Shown: piece by piece, positions 1-14,900 of the stretch | How positions within the stretch are numbered: the stretch's first letter is position 1 | How the letters are laid out: every line of letters begins with the position of its first letter | From: Apostichopus japonicus | Taxonomy: Eukaryota > Echinodermata > Holothuroidea > Aspidochirotida > Stichopodidae | Assembly (NCBI RefSeq): GCF_037975245.1 | Contig: NC_092568.1 | Coordinates: 20,491,001 to 20,555,000 of the forward strand | Direction of reading: 5' to 3' | DNA: 64,000 bases | Program-made: the position numbers and the translations under genes | The notes under the pieces: model-generated | What the model was told of the DNA's origin: nothing | The model's database searches: none | Seen by the model: the letters and a program-made list of their open reading frames with translations, nothing else

Positions 1-697
1 GTAAAGACCTGGCCTAACCCAAGTTAGAGTTATTAAGGCCTAAGCCTAAGTATTTTTATTTTTAATCTAAGTTATGGGCCTGCCCATGCTAGCGTACTAG
101 TAGTAGTAGTAAGTTACTACTGTAAGTAGGCCTAAGTCCACCTTTTCAAGTCTCACCGTTTACTCAATGGACGTACGCGAACGGCTACTTTAACATTTGC
201 CATTCTTAAACCATCTTCATGCTCCTCGATTAATGAATATCAGTCGATGAATTATTCCTGTAAAATCCATTTGCGATAGTATTTCATATGGTACTACTGG
301 GACGTGCCCGGTCATTTGTCTTCTCAAAAAGCAGCTCAAACGTACACCTGGACGACCGCAAATTACAAATACTTTTCATGTAATCCTAAATCTGCCGTCA
401 GGTTTATTCCCTGCGGTACGGTGTATACATCACAAACTGACAATGAGATCGAGAGTGTGTGGTGAATAGTAAATGTTTCTGTACATACGGTGGCCCTGAA
501 GAGACATTCCACAAAATTTCATGTATCTGAAATATGTCACGTTTAGTGTAACACAACATCTCGACATCCCCCCCCCACCAAAAAAAATGATATGTTAGTG
601 TATCTTCAACAAATATCGTGTTCTTATGTGCTATCGAGATCAGTGTTGCAGACACATCATCTATACAATTTGATAGCTTTAGTCCAGTGGCTCAATG

Positions 698-1025
698 CAT
701 AGGCGTAGGAGCCCAATCTGATTTGGAATTTGGGGGGGGGGGGCTGTAACGACTTGCCCGAAAAATATAATCAATTTTTTTCGCGCGCTGGGCGCGCGTT
801 CAACATCTTACTGTGCATATCGTATAGGCATGCATCATCAGTTATTGCATCGCATGCCAATACATACAATCATTTGCCGTGTTATTACCCTTCCATATTG
901 GTTATAATTATTGGGGAAGTCGTTACAATAATAATGATAATAATAATATTACTTTAACCATTGAAAACACATTGCAATTTTTTTCTTTCAGTAGGTGCCC
1001 GAATTTTCACAAAAATATTGTGTAT
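698..1025 (+). mobile_element. Truncated copy of poly-G DNA-transposon-like repeat
   Basis: It begins CATAGGCGTAGGAGCC and continues through a G tract, GCTGTAACGACTTGCCCG, and a body matching 6112-6470. It holds only one unit of the CTTTCAGTAGGTGCCCG motif and loses homology before the right end. It supplies the better-preserved left terminus of the family. Confidence 0.75.
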
Positions 1026-3140
1026 ATTAGGTGTCATGAACCCATGTCGTTGAATTGTCTGACAACTCGAAATGTTTTTGAAGAGGTGTCCGGATAAGTT
1101 CCGACAGTACCTCAAATACTGCCTAAAATACTGTACATATCGTTGCCAGAGACTCTCTAGTTACTTAAAGTCGGCAACTCGAAAAAAATATGCGAATTTA
1201 TTGTGGTGTGGTAATGCGTACGGTAACTCAATGTCTTTATGTCTCTTCAGAACTACCGTAGATGCTTGTTGTGAAATTCCATTCAAAATGCTGCACGGTT
1301 CAGCTATAATGTGTATCCGTGTATGTGTGTGTATTGTTACGTTCATTGAAAACAAAATATCATACATGCTTTTATTTGTATGAAAAACAAAGCTTAATGA
1401 ACTTACGCATCGATGAAATCGTCAGTGAAAGATCTTTAGTGGTATAAAAATGATGACTAACTTTGTGCTATGAAGAAAACACACTCTAAAGCAGGCTAAA
1501 GATTGATCACAACGCATTAATTGTTCCTTATATAGTTCATTCATTGAGGAAGTTTTATTTTTAGTTTTACAGTTTTCTTCTTAGTAGTTGGATATTTTGC
1601 GTGAATATCTTAATTGAGCGAATTCTATCGTTTAGTAACCGTATATACCGGAACGTCCGGTAGGCTCCAATCGTGAAAGTGGCGTTTTCAAGTTGAAGTC
1701 GAACATGTAGCTAAAAAGCCTGCTTCCGATATGCGCTGACGCATCGATAATCTTTACCAGGCATGTAGGCCTACACATCAACACATTGTACGGGACTACA
1801 TGATCTCATACATCGCGTGTTCATGTCATGTAAAATTAATTGGTATACTTCCATTACCAGGGTATGAGAACGTGGGACTTACAGTTTTTCGCCCCAAAAT
1901 ATTATGGCCCCTTCCCTCTGGCATTCAGGCCTAGTAATACTGATACCTAATCCGGATCATGCATTTTTATGCCTTTGTATTGATTATAAGAAACCTTCCG
2001 ATTGAGAATGAGGGAAAGGTGTGCCTTTTTACGGTAAGGGAAGGGAGAAGGCAGGCTTCAGCGAAACAAGCTCGAAACTACAAATATCAACCACTGTCAC
2101 AGAATTGTATACCGTATACCGAGCGCGAGCGACATGTCAACTTGTAAAGAGGGCGCTACAGGGAATTTAGGAACTCCATTAAGAGCATAGATAATGATTT
2201 AGAGCATAATTCTGTCCAGACAATCGCTAATGTGGGGGTCGAACAGTTGTGATAAATTTATCATTTTGTTACAAATAGTTGGTATGATGATTTATGAGCA
2301 CAATTAATCATTTTCTTGCAATTTTTTTTGAATTTCTGAAAAATATATTAAGTAATTATTGTCACTTTGCTGCGATTTTGTTAAAATGGTGACACTTGAT
2401 AAAAGTTATTATTGTGTTATTTGCAGCAAAATGTGTAATACCTCACTTATTAGATTCAAGGAATTTGTCATTTTATAACATATTATCTGAAAAACTTGTC
2501 ATTTTGCTAAGAGTTGCTACTATGTTTACAGAAAGATGTAACGTTTTAACAGCATCTAAACGGCTCCATACATACATTATTATCTCAGACTATAGTTTGA
2601 TTAAAGTATTCAGTGATTTTGATTGCAAACAACGGGACACTTCCATTGATGATAAAACATGTTCCACCGAAAAACTGGATGAAACTGTATCTCAGTAATT
2701 TATCCCTATATAACTCTATGGTAATGGACACTGGAGCAGGGGGCAACTTACAATTTTGAACTATCATGGTAGGGGAGGGGGTTAAAATGCTATGTCGTCC
2801 AGGGGAGGGGTCTTATTGGAAAAGGATGATACTTTGTCGCGGGTATAAATGTTTTGTACATGATACAGGAAAAACAAAATCGTTACCAACTCATTTGCCA
2901 CGCGGAGTGATAACATTCCATGACTCTGTTGCTTCCATGTAGGCCTACAATAATTTAAAAACGGCAGCAAAGTTTGAAAAGTAACATTGTTTTGTGCTAT
3001 TAAAACGTTTGTCGAAGAAACTTTGGATCTTTCTTACAAATTTAAGTTTTACAGATGCCACGGTGGCCCATTAAGTGAACTGTTGCGATGCAGTGGGTGC
3101 ATTCTCCACTCTACAGCCCGACCCTTCAACTACCATTGAA
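1026..3140. other. Upstream intergenic DNA, no gene seen
   Basis: AT-rich DNA with only short, unsupported frames. TG-rich and poly-A stretches occur, but I see no domain, splice structure or RNA gene. Confidence 0.6.
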
Positions 3141-3470
3141 TAACGCTTAGAAGGCTTCATTTTGATAGGGCATTTCATATTTATGCACCACGTCTGTGGA
3201 ACGCCATGCCGTCCCAAATTAAAACTCATCTTTTATCATGTATTTGAATGATTGATCTTCTTTTATTTGTCTTAACCTTGTTTATGTTAGTTGCAATAAT
3301 TGATTGATTGATCGATAATCTGCTTTGGTTTGACTACAGTTTTCCTTTTATTGCTCTTATTTATCTGATATTTGTACTTCTTAAGATTTTATCTCCGCTT
3401 ACAGTGCTATGAGATATTCGTTTATGTAAAGCGCTTTATAAATATATATTATTATTATTACAATTTTAAA
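3141..3470 (+). mobile_element. 3' end of a jockey/L2/CR1-like LINE
   Basis: Frame from about 3149 reads RRLHFDRAFHIYAPRLWNAM then PSQIKTHLLSC and a stop. This is the familiar C-terminal end of reverse transcriptases in the jockey superfamily (APRLWNxxP). The tail GCGCTTTATAAAT followed by (ATT)n at 3430-3460 is typical of such LINE 3' ends in invertebrates. It is 5'-truncated. Confidence 0.82.
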
Positions 3471-5469
3471 CTTTAAATCTGACAGTTTCGATTATGTTAT
3501 CTCAAACTTTATTCTCGAAATGTTGAAATTTTCTAGAAAATTCCACTTCTTTTTGAATTTTCGACTTTCTATACAAACAATACCACGTTTTTATTTGCAA
3601 ATTCTACTTTCTTCCCAAATTGGAACTTTACATATCATCATATTTACTTTCTTCCTCGAAGTTTCGACGGCATGACCTAAATAATTGTAAATCTCAAATT
3701 TCAACCACTTGTTTGAAATTTCTATTATTCCGTGTCAAAATTGCGACTATTTATATAGTACTTAACCACGGTATTACTGTTTTTCTTGTTCTCGATTATT
3801 TTGGTGAATGAAATCGTTTGATCTGAAGCTAGAACTATTTTGTCCCAAACATTCCGATTCTTTATCGAAATTAAGACTTTATAGCGAAATTTCGTCTTGT
3901 TCCACAGATTTTTCAACAATGTATATGATATATACATATAAATATTTAGCCTATATATCTCAAATTTAAACATTTTGGGAAATTTCTACTTTTTCCTCAA
4001 AATTTCGAAATCTTTCAGAGGTGACGGAAGATTCCCAAATTTCTACTTTCTATCTTGAAATTTCGTTTTCTTAATATAGCCGCATTCCTTTTGTACCAAA
4101 CCTGTTGAACTTTTTCTTCGGTGCTTTGTGAGGTATCGAGTAATAAACAAAAAAGGCTTTCTACTTGAATGTCACTTTTTCTTCTGTTTTAATGCAAAAT
4201 ATCCAATTGAATGATCTAGGCGGCAGAAAAATATTCTTGCGGCCCTCTCATACTTTATAAAGTGGAGGACTCTCCAAGACTCAGTGATGTGACCGTAAGA
4301 AGGCTTACGTCCACAGTAAAAATTGACCTCTGCGATATGCGTTACAGAATGAATAGCAACAAAGCTGAACAAAAGAAAGAAAAAAAAACAATGAAAAATT
4401 AATAAAAAACACATTCGTAAGGGGAAAGTGCACTTCGTTATTCGATATATAACAATTACGTGACTAACAGTACCAACAATAACGGGTGTGTGCTAGAAGA
4501 TAGCAGAGCCATTGTTGACGAAACTTCACTTAATTATCTTACTCCTCCTGTATCGTTAAAAAGTCAAGTTTGACAGTAGCGTGCCCGTCTGTAGTGAAGT
4601 TCGAAGTCAAATGCATTTACTTTAGCTTGAAAGAGAAAACCAAGTGCAATTTGGAGGACTTATGGGATTGAAGACCGATAATTTAAAAACAGAAGGCGTT
4701 ATTGAACAAACTTATGAGCTGAATCCTACGTTAATACGAGGGAGTAGGTAAAGTAAAAGCGCCAAGCGGCGTAGTGATTACAATGACAATGCAACTCGTA
4801 CATCTATTCTAACAAATATCGATTCTAGTATATTGACATAAGGCGATTCCCTCTTTGAAAAATAACTGCTATGATTTTTCAAACTAGAGAAATTTGCAAT
4901 GTTTGTCTCAACAACTGCTCCCCACAGACTGTCTGTTGCATAATTTAAAAATGTCTTGATATCCTTTGTTTTTGAAGGAGATAATGAAAAAAAAATTTCC
5001 CCTTATGTTCAGCTTCCGTTGAAAACCGTTTGAACAGTTGATGGAAAAAGATTACTAAGATAATGAAAGTGCAAACTTGGCAGCTATCCTCTCTAACACG
5101 AAGAGGAATATACATGGGAAGTGATAAATAAGTACAAAATATACCATCATTTTTGAAAAGTAAACTGGCTGTTATGATGGTTGTCAGGTGTTCTGATCTT
5201 TGGCCTAAACAACATTTCACACTCGTTTATTTTCGTGTATCTGGTAATTTGATCACCTGTCAGTGAAAGCGTCCTTCGCTACAACGAACACTGCCTACTG
5301 CCTTGATTTTTGTACACTACGTTGCATTTATATGCAACATTCCAGACTCAGCACAAGAATTTGAAGATGGCTCGGGGTACAGAATCTGAATTCGGCTTGC
5401 AAATGTCATTTTAAATTTTTAAATGTATACCATTTTTCATTACCTGTCTTGTTTAAGTCATAAAGCAAT
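3471..5469. other. Region directly upstream of USH2A, no coding feature
   Basis: It should contain the promoter and perhaps a 5' untranslated exon, but I see no convincing core promoter or splice pair. 3480-4070 has many loosely repeated AAATTTCTACTTTCTTCC-like phrases, a low-complexity pyrimidine-rich stretch. Confidence 0.5.
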
Positions 5470-5987
5470 ATGAGGAAACAATTTGAGATGTTTTTCAGGA
5501 CGTTTCGTGGATCGAGAAGGAAATCATCAATAGTTTATTTGCGAACGGTTTTGTTACTCATCATAACACTAGGCCATAGTAAAGTATGCGAAAGTCAAGG
5601 TAGCTTTCCTTTATTAATCAATGGTGCAGCAAATAAACCGATCTCAACCTTACCAGAAGTTGGGACTTGTGGCCAGCTTACAAGGAGTGCATTTTGTAGA
5701 AGTTCATCACTTGAAGAGTCAGTGTCGCGTTGCAGTATAGGATATTGCAACCAAGATTGTCCACAAAGGACAACTGCGCCAATTTCATCAGTTCTTCTCA
5801 CATCTTTACGAGGAACATGTATTTCGCCAGATTTAACCAATGTTCGACCAGGCTCAGAACCAGGTTCACGATCAATTATCTTCCAAAATAGTCCAGACTG
5901 TTATATTTCACCTGTTGTTCCAGTTTCTGGTAACAATGGTGAATTGTCTATATCAGTTTGGATTCGACCAGATCTTAGCCAAGACGG
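5470..5987 (+). CDS. USH2A: USH2A exon 1: start codon, signal peptide, start of LamG-like domain
   Basis: Residues 1-172. The ATG opens a frame with a basic N-terminus and a hydrophobic core (VYLRTVLLLIITLGH, about residues 23-37), followed by a likely signal peptidase site near CESQG. A second Met at residue 8 could also start the protein. A cysteine-containing stretch leads into the first strands of a laminin-G-like sandwich (ELSISVWIRPD). The donor is GTAAGT at 5988, and the exon ends two bases into a codon. The first Met was chosen because it opens the frame just before the signal sequence. Confidence 0.9.
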
Positions 5988-8900
5988 GTAAGTTACCATG
6001 TGGTCTGTGAATCAACGTTAAATGTTATTTACCTAAGCCTAGGCTGGGGTGACCATATTTACCTGAAGACCAGAGGACAAGTTAATTGTTCCTGAGGGAT
6101 GTCTACATTGACATACAGTGGGAGCCTAATTTGATTTGGGGGGGGGGGGGGCTGTAACGACTTGCTCGAAAAATATAACCAAAAATGTTTGTGCGCCCCG
6201 TGCGCGTTCAACATGTTATTGTGCATATCATTACGCATTTATCGGTTTTTACATCACATGCCAATAACATAATCATTTTTCGTGTTATTACCCTTCTATA
6301 TTGGTTATAATTATTGGGGAAGTCGTTATAACAATATACTAATCATAATAATATCAGTTTAACAACTGAAAACACATTGCAAATTATCATTCTTTCAGTA
6401 GGTGCCCGAAAAATGTCAGCATATTGCCCGAATTTTGCACCAAAAAATTAAAAAACACACTGCAAATTATTCTTTCAGTAGGTGCCCGAATAATTCTCAG
6501 CAAATTGTCAAATTTTCACCCAAAAAATTGAAAAACACAATGCAAATTATTATTCTTTCAGTAGGTATGCGAAAAATTCTCAGCAAATTGCCGAATTTTC
6601 ACCCAAAATTTGGAAAACACACTCAAATTATTCTTCTTTCAGTAGGCGCCCGAAAAATTCTCAGCATATTGCAGAATTTTCACCAATAAAATTGAAAAAC
6701 ACTGCAAATTATTATTCTTTCAGTAGGCGCCCGAAAAATTCTCAGCATATTGCCCGAATTTTCACCAAAAATTTTGGTTGGGGGGGCTGCAGCCCCCCCG
6801 CCTCCTATGCCTATGTACATTGAGGGGTTTCCCCTCCCCTTTTTTGCGACAAAGAAATTGATTCTGAAGGGATTACCTTGTGAATAGTATGTATTGATTT
6901 GTGTGGTATATATGCAGAAATTTACAAGTCAAAGTTGCATATACTTGTTAGAAAAAAAGTATATCTGTAAATGGATATAATATTCATTTCTTCATCGGGA
7001 AGATAGTCTTAGCATTATTTGTTACATAAAGTGTTACAGTACTATATCATACTAATGCATATCATGTAATGGCAAGCCATTGAATGTTCACAAAAGTACC
7101 ATGGTTTGTTTAAGCCATGTCAAGGGGTGATGTGGCCGAAAGGATAAAGGCGGTGGGATTTGAAACAATGAGGCTTAGCAATTGGAAGGATCTGGGTACG
7201 ATATCCAGCCGGGTCAAGAGCAATCTAGAGTTTTCCCATCAAAAATGACTATCTAAATTGAAAAGATTCCAAATTTGAGTTAAAATGTTGATTGGGAAGC
7301 CACCCGACATGTAACTTGTAATTCATAGGCCCTTGCTGGTTTCTCCCACATTTGTGGTCACTTAAGCATTGTTAAAATAACTGCTGATTTTCATTATTAT
7401 ACATTAGTCCATTGTTTTACATTTAAATGTACTGGTGCACTATATCACCTCATCTGGTAAAGTTTACTGTACTGTACCTATGGTCTAGACATTTTCCAAC
7501 CTTTCCTGTTATTCAAGTTAATAACAGAATTTAATCTAACTGGTCTGGGCAAATGAAGAACAGAAATTTGACTGAGGAATTTTAGACAATGGAAAAGGGC
7601 AAAGAAAATGTATGGCTAGGACAGGATTTGAACTGGCCAGTGACCTATTGGTTACAACACTCCCAAGTTTCTACCAACAGAGCTGTCCAGCCCTTGGTTG
7701 ATGGCAATCCCTTTATATGTTGCCACTTCATTGCTGGGGGTACCAGTCAGAAGCCACAGTACCTTGCATACTGTGCAACCAGGGATTACACCCCAATTTC
7801 ATTTGATCAATACAGCTTGGCAGAAAGTGGCAGGGAAAGGAATTTCAAGAGAAATTCAGCTTTCTGGGTCTGGGCAAAGGAAAGTTATAAATACTTGGAA
7901 TGGTTATTACATGATAAGGTAAACTCCTTGTATAGTCATGGAATGTTCTCAGGAGTACTGTACAGTAAGACATGGTGTTGTGACACACCATGTACCCAAA
8001 GGTCTAATGTGGGTAAATTATTTAATAGTTAACCTTCCAGACAAACTGGTGCATGATCATGTATCATCTCAAATGTGAATTTGGAAATTTTACTTCATTT
8101 GGTCTAGTGTTCAAACCTTCACTTGTTACATACATATATACAGCACTATGTATACTTAAAACTGGGACCAATCAGGGTACATGTAGGTAAATTGAACATG
8201 TTAATATAAAACTTTGTGTAGTTTCTAATGTAAAAGCCATATACAGCTGTAAACGGTACAGTACTTGCGAAGTATAATCTCTCCATTATAAAGCATATAG
8301 TCCAATTGTAATCAGTGCATTATTATACAGTGCTCATGTCTTTTACCACACACAGGACGATCATCGAAAGAAGCACACAGGCTGGTGCTTCGGTCTATGC
8401 TGTGATGGTGTCTTCAGCGTCTATAACATTTGATTACATGACAGCAGATGGTCTACGTTTCTTAACCACACATGACGGTCTGCAAATTGGCCAATGGCAA
8501 CATCTGGTGATTCAGGTAAATTACATTATGATTACAGTAGATCCTGGCATTAGCATCAATATTGTTGTATTCATAATGAAATTGTATCAATCTGTAAAGG
8601 TGTGTTGTCACATTTCTGTAACTGAACTAATAACAAAGGTTCTGCACAAGTGTTTACAAATTATTATTGATGTTAAGAATGTAGTTTTTGTATGTTATGT
8701 AAAATCCTATATAGACTGAAGTACAACCATTTTAAGCAGTCACTGGCCCTTACATTGCAACACAGTATTTGAGCGTCCAAGAGCCCTACTGTAAGTAGGC
8801 CCCTGAACCCCACGCTTAATGCCCAAAGGGTTCATCCACAGCTGGTTTAAAGGTGGTGCAGAAGTGTTTCTTTGATTGCTAAGGGGTGCAAGATATGGAA

Positions 8901-11900
8901 AAGGTTTTAGGATACACACCTAACTCCAAACTTGTAACTTTCTGTCATAGTACACTACAGTCTTTGATGCAATTTTTTAATATTTTATTTAGCTGAAAGG
9001 TTTCACTATATAATTGGTAGATTTGATTAAGTTCAGGTGTCATATCTACATCATATTTTTGTTTCCATGCAATACCTTCAGTGGATAAATATCAGAACTA
9101 GAATATTTACTGCTATTTCATATAGAGTTCAGCAAACCGATACATAGTGCATTGTATGATTTTGAAAGTGGCATTCAATTTAATAAACTTCAATGCTTTA
9201 CAATAATGCATGACAAATAAAAATACAACCGGAACAAGGAGAGAATATCAAAGTCACAGAAGGTGAAACATCGTTAGAAAGCATTACCGGGTAATACTGA
9301 TTAACAAAGTGTGGTTTAAGTTCTTGCAGACAAGAACAGAAACTTTTACAAGATTTAATTACACTTGGGATGTCTTTCCAGATTTTACAAAAGGAGTTAT
9401 TTAAGAAAGAATTATGTGTTGGATATTATGTTGAGTCATCAAAACAGATTAAAATTTCGTGTATACATGTATATCATAATGTCTATCGTTACACACTCTT
9501 ATACTGTTGGATATAACAGTCAGAAACATACCATTACAATATTTGTAAACTATACCACAAACACAGTTCGTATCACGTATCACTGACACTTAACAAATTA
9601 TATTTCCTGTAAAATACATATTTGGAAAAGTGCCTGTGGTTGCCAGTAAGCAGTTTAATTAACCTCAATTTTGCATAATTTGAAGTGGCTCCAGGATATT
9701 AGTCTTAGCTGACATACCAAAGACTTCATTAGCATATGATATTTTAGAATATGAATAGTAAACTTGAATTGCTGGTTTAATAGGAAGGATATCCTTAATG
9801 CGATAGTAAAACCCAAAATGCCTTTAAATATGACATGTACAGTATAAACAGTATCCTGTGCAAGATATTTTGTCAATCCTGTGCATGTTAGCCTACTGTG
9901 TTCATTAATGTTCAAGTATTATGTTCACTGTTGAAACTGTATACAGTACTTGTATTCTTCAGGCATATGTTTGAAATATGTGCATTTTAAAGCAACCTCA
10001 ATTATTATTTTTTTTAAATCTATATCTCCTATAAAATATAATAAAGGAGTTACCGTACAATAGAGATCAATGTACAGAAAGACATGAAACAAGATTTACG
10101 TAGCAACCTCATAAGCTCTGATTCTGCTAATATTTGGTATAGAATTAATTGGTTTTCTTTCTAGGAATCATGGCACAGGTGTTATTATTTGATTAAAGTT
10201 GAGATTGCCAAATGGTTTTAATATGGTTCAAGCAAAGTTCAGTAAATTAATATTTCATTATGAACAGTTTACAAACCTTGAAGGCAAACCTTTCCAACAA
10301 AACTGCTTTGGAAAAGATTGAATGTTTCATCATTTGAAGAAAGCATAGCCAACATTATATTTTTTTATTAATTTACTGTATATCCATAAATCATTATGAG
10401 TTGTTTTTTATGCGTTGGTCAAGTTTATCAAATTCCATGGACATCGGAGGCTCTCCACTGTTGTTTGATATATGTTTTTAACAAGATTGTCCGAATTTTT
10501 TCCCATTCAAATAAATTAACATTCCACTAGCACAGTGCTGTGCATTTGTCTCATGCATTATCTAGAGTAGAGCTACTAGAGCTACAGACAATTTACTGTA
10601 AGTATAGCTGTATTTTGGCCATGTACTGTACATGAATGTGGTCGGTTTATCCTTTGAATTAGTATCAAGCCGTGGCGGGTTTGGGTGTCCATCTCACACT
10701 GTGAATTTTGTGAGGTACTTTTCAGAGTAAGTGTAGTGATCCTACACGGTCAAGTAACAAGGAAAAAGAAAATGATTTTGAATGCAATATTAAGGTGACC
10801 GTCAGAAAATTACTGTACATACCAGTTTTTGTTCCAATTTTTTTGTGACAGTACGGTAGTCGGTTCTACGATATGTGTCACAAGGACACCGACATCGTTA
10901 CAAAGTTTGACCCTCTTTTGTTGTTTGTCAGTTACGAACATGCAACATGAGTATTGATTGGCCAAGAATTTTATATATTGGAATATAAACTAAAAGGGGT
11001 GCCAAAGTGAGTCAAAATGAAGAGTTGCGTTTGATGGTAGCACCATCCATTAAAGGACTTGCCTTGTGTCTTAAAGACGACATATATGTCACTCAGATCT
11101 GTGATTTTCACATTCATGAACTAGGTTAATGTAAATGAAAGTCTGGAAGGAGAGATTAAATAATATTTTCTGCTTCCTTCAGAATGACAATACAGTGCAT
11201 CATTGAAATGTTGCAGTCATTTCTGGAACAAATTACTTTTGTGATAGTTTTTATGTAATATCCTAACTACAAAATATATTAACTTTCATTTTGTCCGTGT
11301 AGATTTATGGGACTAGGATAAGCTTTTTCATTGACGGCCTTCAACTGGATGGAACACCATTCGAAACTCAAGATCTTTTGGGAGAAATTGTTGATAGTGG
11401 GAATGCTCAGACCAGGGTCGGACAAAGATTATCCGGTGAGCTTTCTCCCTTATGAAATGAATATAAATTATATAGTGTTTGGATAAACAGTAGAACAGAA
11501 TAGCAGAGCTGAATATCATGAAATCCAAACAAAGATCGTTGAATTATTTACTTTAAATTCTTCAAAATTCTTACACAGAGTAAGAAAACCACCAGTGCCT
11601 TTTCTTCCCTAAATAATGTCAAAATTGTCTGATCTTGGAGGCCCCGGAATGTGAAATCAGTTCATAGCATGTACACTCTAACGCACACGTACAGAATGCA
11701 ACTGTATCTCTGTAAACATAAATCAAGAAATGAATTTTGTAAATTATCTTCAAGTGTTTTACCTTTAATATTTACTGTGTATGCTTTCATAAAAAAAAAC
11801 AACCAATGCACTTCACGTGAAGATCTTTAATATGTATGCAAATATTTGCCTTTGTCCTTAAAGGTGCCACACAGTTTGTGGGTAGACTACAGGAGTTCTA

Positions 11901-14900
11901 TGTGTACCAAAATACTCTGACGAATCGAGAGATAGAGGAGTTGGCCACAGGTGTCTTCCCGGAGTTACACGTCAAGTCTGAGTGCAGATGTCCGGACAGC
12001 CACCCACGGATTAATCCTGCTGACAGTAGGTGAGTATTAAAGTAAAGGTCTTGGACAACTCTGCCATCATTCCTGTTTCAGAGATTTCCGGAACAAAACA
12101 TTCATCAACAGTGCTTTTTTGGTGATGTGGAGGGCTAATAGTCCCATACCAGTTGTCTGCCAACATTCTCGGACCTTCCATAACCATTGAACACAAAGTA
12201 ACTTCCAACAACTAGACCTGTTTGTCCCATGAATGCAAGGTTAAAAATCTGTAACAATACTGGATAAATTGAAGAATATGATCAAATCCTTTAAACGTGA
12301 GTGCTTATGAATTGTCTGGCCATGATAAATTGTACATTATCAGATAGGTGTTGGTTTCGTATCCACGGACCGAATTTAAGATCAGACTCGCTGAATTTGA
12401 AAATTTTTAATGGAAAAATTCACTTAATAAATCCATTTAAATTGATTGTATTAATTGTTTATCTTATAGGTACTGTATAAGGAATGGAGACCCAGATACA
12501 ACCAGTGATGAACTGATGAGACTGAACGAGTTTGCTCATCCCCTGACGTTTGCTAACGATGCTGATTTGAGCACCTACTGGGTCTCGGCGTTTCTTGACG
12601 ATCTCATTCTGGATATTCACCTAGCTAATGGGCAGTACCAGGTTAAATGTTCAAATCAAATCTGTTTTTGTTGTAATATTTTCTCTATGGACTTGTCAAT
12701 TGATACGATATAGGCAGCCGGTTTATCATTAAACAGATAATCCTTTCACTGAACTGGATTGCCTAATAAAAATAGTGGGAATTTTCTGCATCTTTAGATC
12801 AAAAATCACATCCTCAATAGCATTTAGTATGGCAAAGATATGAATTATTGTTTTAATGCATCTGGCAATAACGGAGTGAATGATGACATCATTCAGCTGA
12901 AAATGCCTTTGCTTCTCTTTAATATTTAACATTCTTATTCAGAGGAAACTCTTGGAAGCATCAAGGTTCTAACCAGCCTAAGTACATTTCAATCACACAT
13001 TTCTTGTGTTAGGGAAAAGATCTTGAGATGGGGTTTTCAACTTACGGTGGAATATTTTTTTCTTCCACAAATATGTCACAATTTCTGCCACCAGGACTTT
13101 TCCTGTAAGATTGCAATGTCATATTCCACTTTGTGCCAGATCCACACAACTAACTTGTGCAATATTCAGTGTGCAAATGCTATGAAAGGTTTCTGTTTAC
13201 TTCACACCTCACTTCTATATGTCTCATCACAACAACTGCACTCTGGCATTATGGTGTCGAGAGCATTTGATAACATTTAGCACCGCTGTCTACCGGTGAC
13301 CACCCCATTCCTGCCTACCGCCCTCCTCCTTCTTACATCCCAATTGTCTAGAACTCTCCAGGAGTGTAGATGCATTCTACCTTGCAAAATCTTACCTAGT
13401 ATGAAGATGGCACAATTAGTGTCTAGAACTCTTCAGGAGTGTAGAGAAATTCTACCTTGGAAAGTCCTACTTGGTATCAAGATGGCACAATTAGCTCTGG
13501 TAAAATAGACTGTAGAGCTTAACGAAAAGGATAACTGCTGTCCAGAATCTCATATGCAAAGTAGGCTAGGTGCATTTGCTAAGATCTAACAAGGCATAGA
13601 CTGAGACTGGATGGTTGTTTTCAGAAGTAAAAGACATCTCTTTTCATCACTTTTGTGACTTGAAATGTAACCAGCCAACAAAAATATTTTTTGCATAACG
13701 AAAAAAGAAAGGAAAAAAAAACACCCAAATAAATCACAAAAATGTACAAAAACAGGTAAAAAAATTGCTGATAGTATTATGGTTGCAAATATAATGGTAT
13801 TTTTGTATTTTTCTTTTCACTCTTGTTTCCTTGGTGAAGGAAAATCAAATCCATGATATATCCTAAACCAAACAAGATTGTTTATATTTATTGGTGTGTT
13901 TTAGAGGTGTTTAATAATCCTTGTATAGAGTTCTCCTTTAAGCTGGCTAAGATACTGAACAAGAGATCTAAGCTTATTTACTTTACCATTTTTCTACAGG
14001 TTTTCTTTGTGGTTCTGCAGTTTTATAGCCCGCAACCAACAGCTTTAACAATATCTAGGAAGAAAACTAACTCTGACGATTGGGAAAACTGGCAGTTTTT
14101 TGCGGAGGATTGTTCTACCTTTGGTCTACCAAACAATGAGCCTCTTCGGACACCTACCTCGGTCAATTGCATCCAGTTTGATAGGTAATATTCTATTATA
14201 TTATAATAATATTTGCAAAAATAGTGGATGCAAAATTTAAGCTTTTAAAGTTCCCTGTTTCATTATCTTGTCAAGTGGATTATCATGTTGCTAACAAAGT
14301 ACTTGGTATCCAGATTTATCTCACACTCTCATTCCAGTGTAGGGACCTTCTCCAATGCATCTGACATAGAGTCCATGTAATATGATCAAGATAACCATGC
14401 AAAATGTTTTAATATCTTACTGATATATCAATGGTTCCTTTAGACTGGATTGGTTGTTCCCCCATCCCATGTCCCTCCCCAATCCATGCCTGCCTACCCC
14501 TGGGGTGTAGTCCATGTAATCCAAACTAGATAACCTTGAAAATGTGCAGTTTGGCTTTGTTTAATTCTCATTGGTATAGGTTAAAATTTCCCCCAAATAA
14601 ATTACTATCTCTTCCTCCATCCCTTCCTCTCCCCCCTTGCCCTCCCTTCCTCCCTCCCCCCAATACAAGATATTCAGCATAACATTCACTAATTTTTTCC
14701 AAATTTCAAGTAACTGCCATTTGTCCACTCTTGGCTTCTTACAGTGACTTTTGTACGATTGATTCCATGTAATATAATGAAGATCAATTTGTAAATAAGT
14801 TTGAAAGCCAATTTCCAGTTTTATGTAATTGTTTGTATGGACTAGAATGATCTTGTTTTTATATAATGCTAGTTTCCACCCTCCCTGCCTCCCTTGCCCA

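Noticed and set aside
1-697. Possible end of another gene at the left edge, including a 404-655 minus-strand frame
   Set aside because: No domain, splice signal or poly-A context that I can support.
7134-7225. Possible functional tRNA-Leu or tRNA-Ser gene
   Set aside because: The acceptor stem does not close and the B box is degenerate. Better explained as a SINE head.
7589-8032. 147-codon plus-strand open frame in intron 1
   Set aside because: It runs through a reverse-strand tRNA-like SINE and unique intron DNA and has no domain character. Treated as a chance frame.
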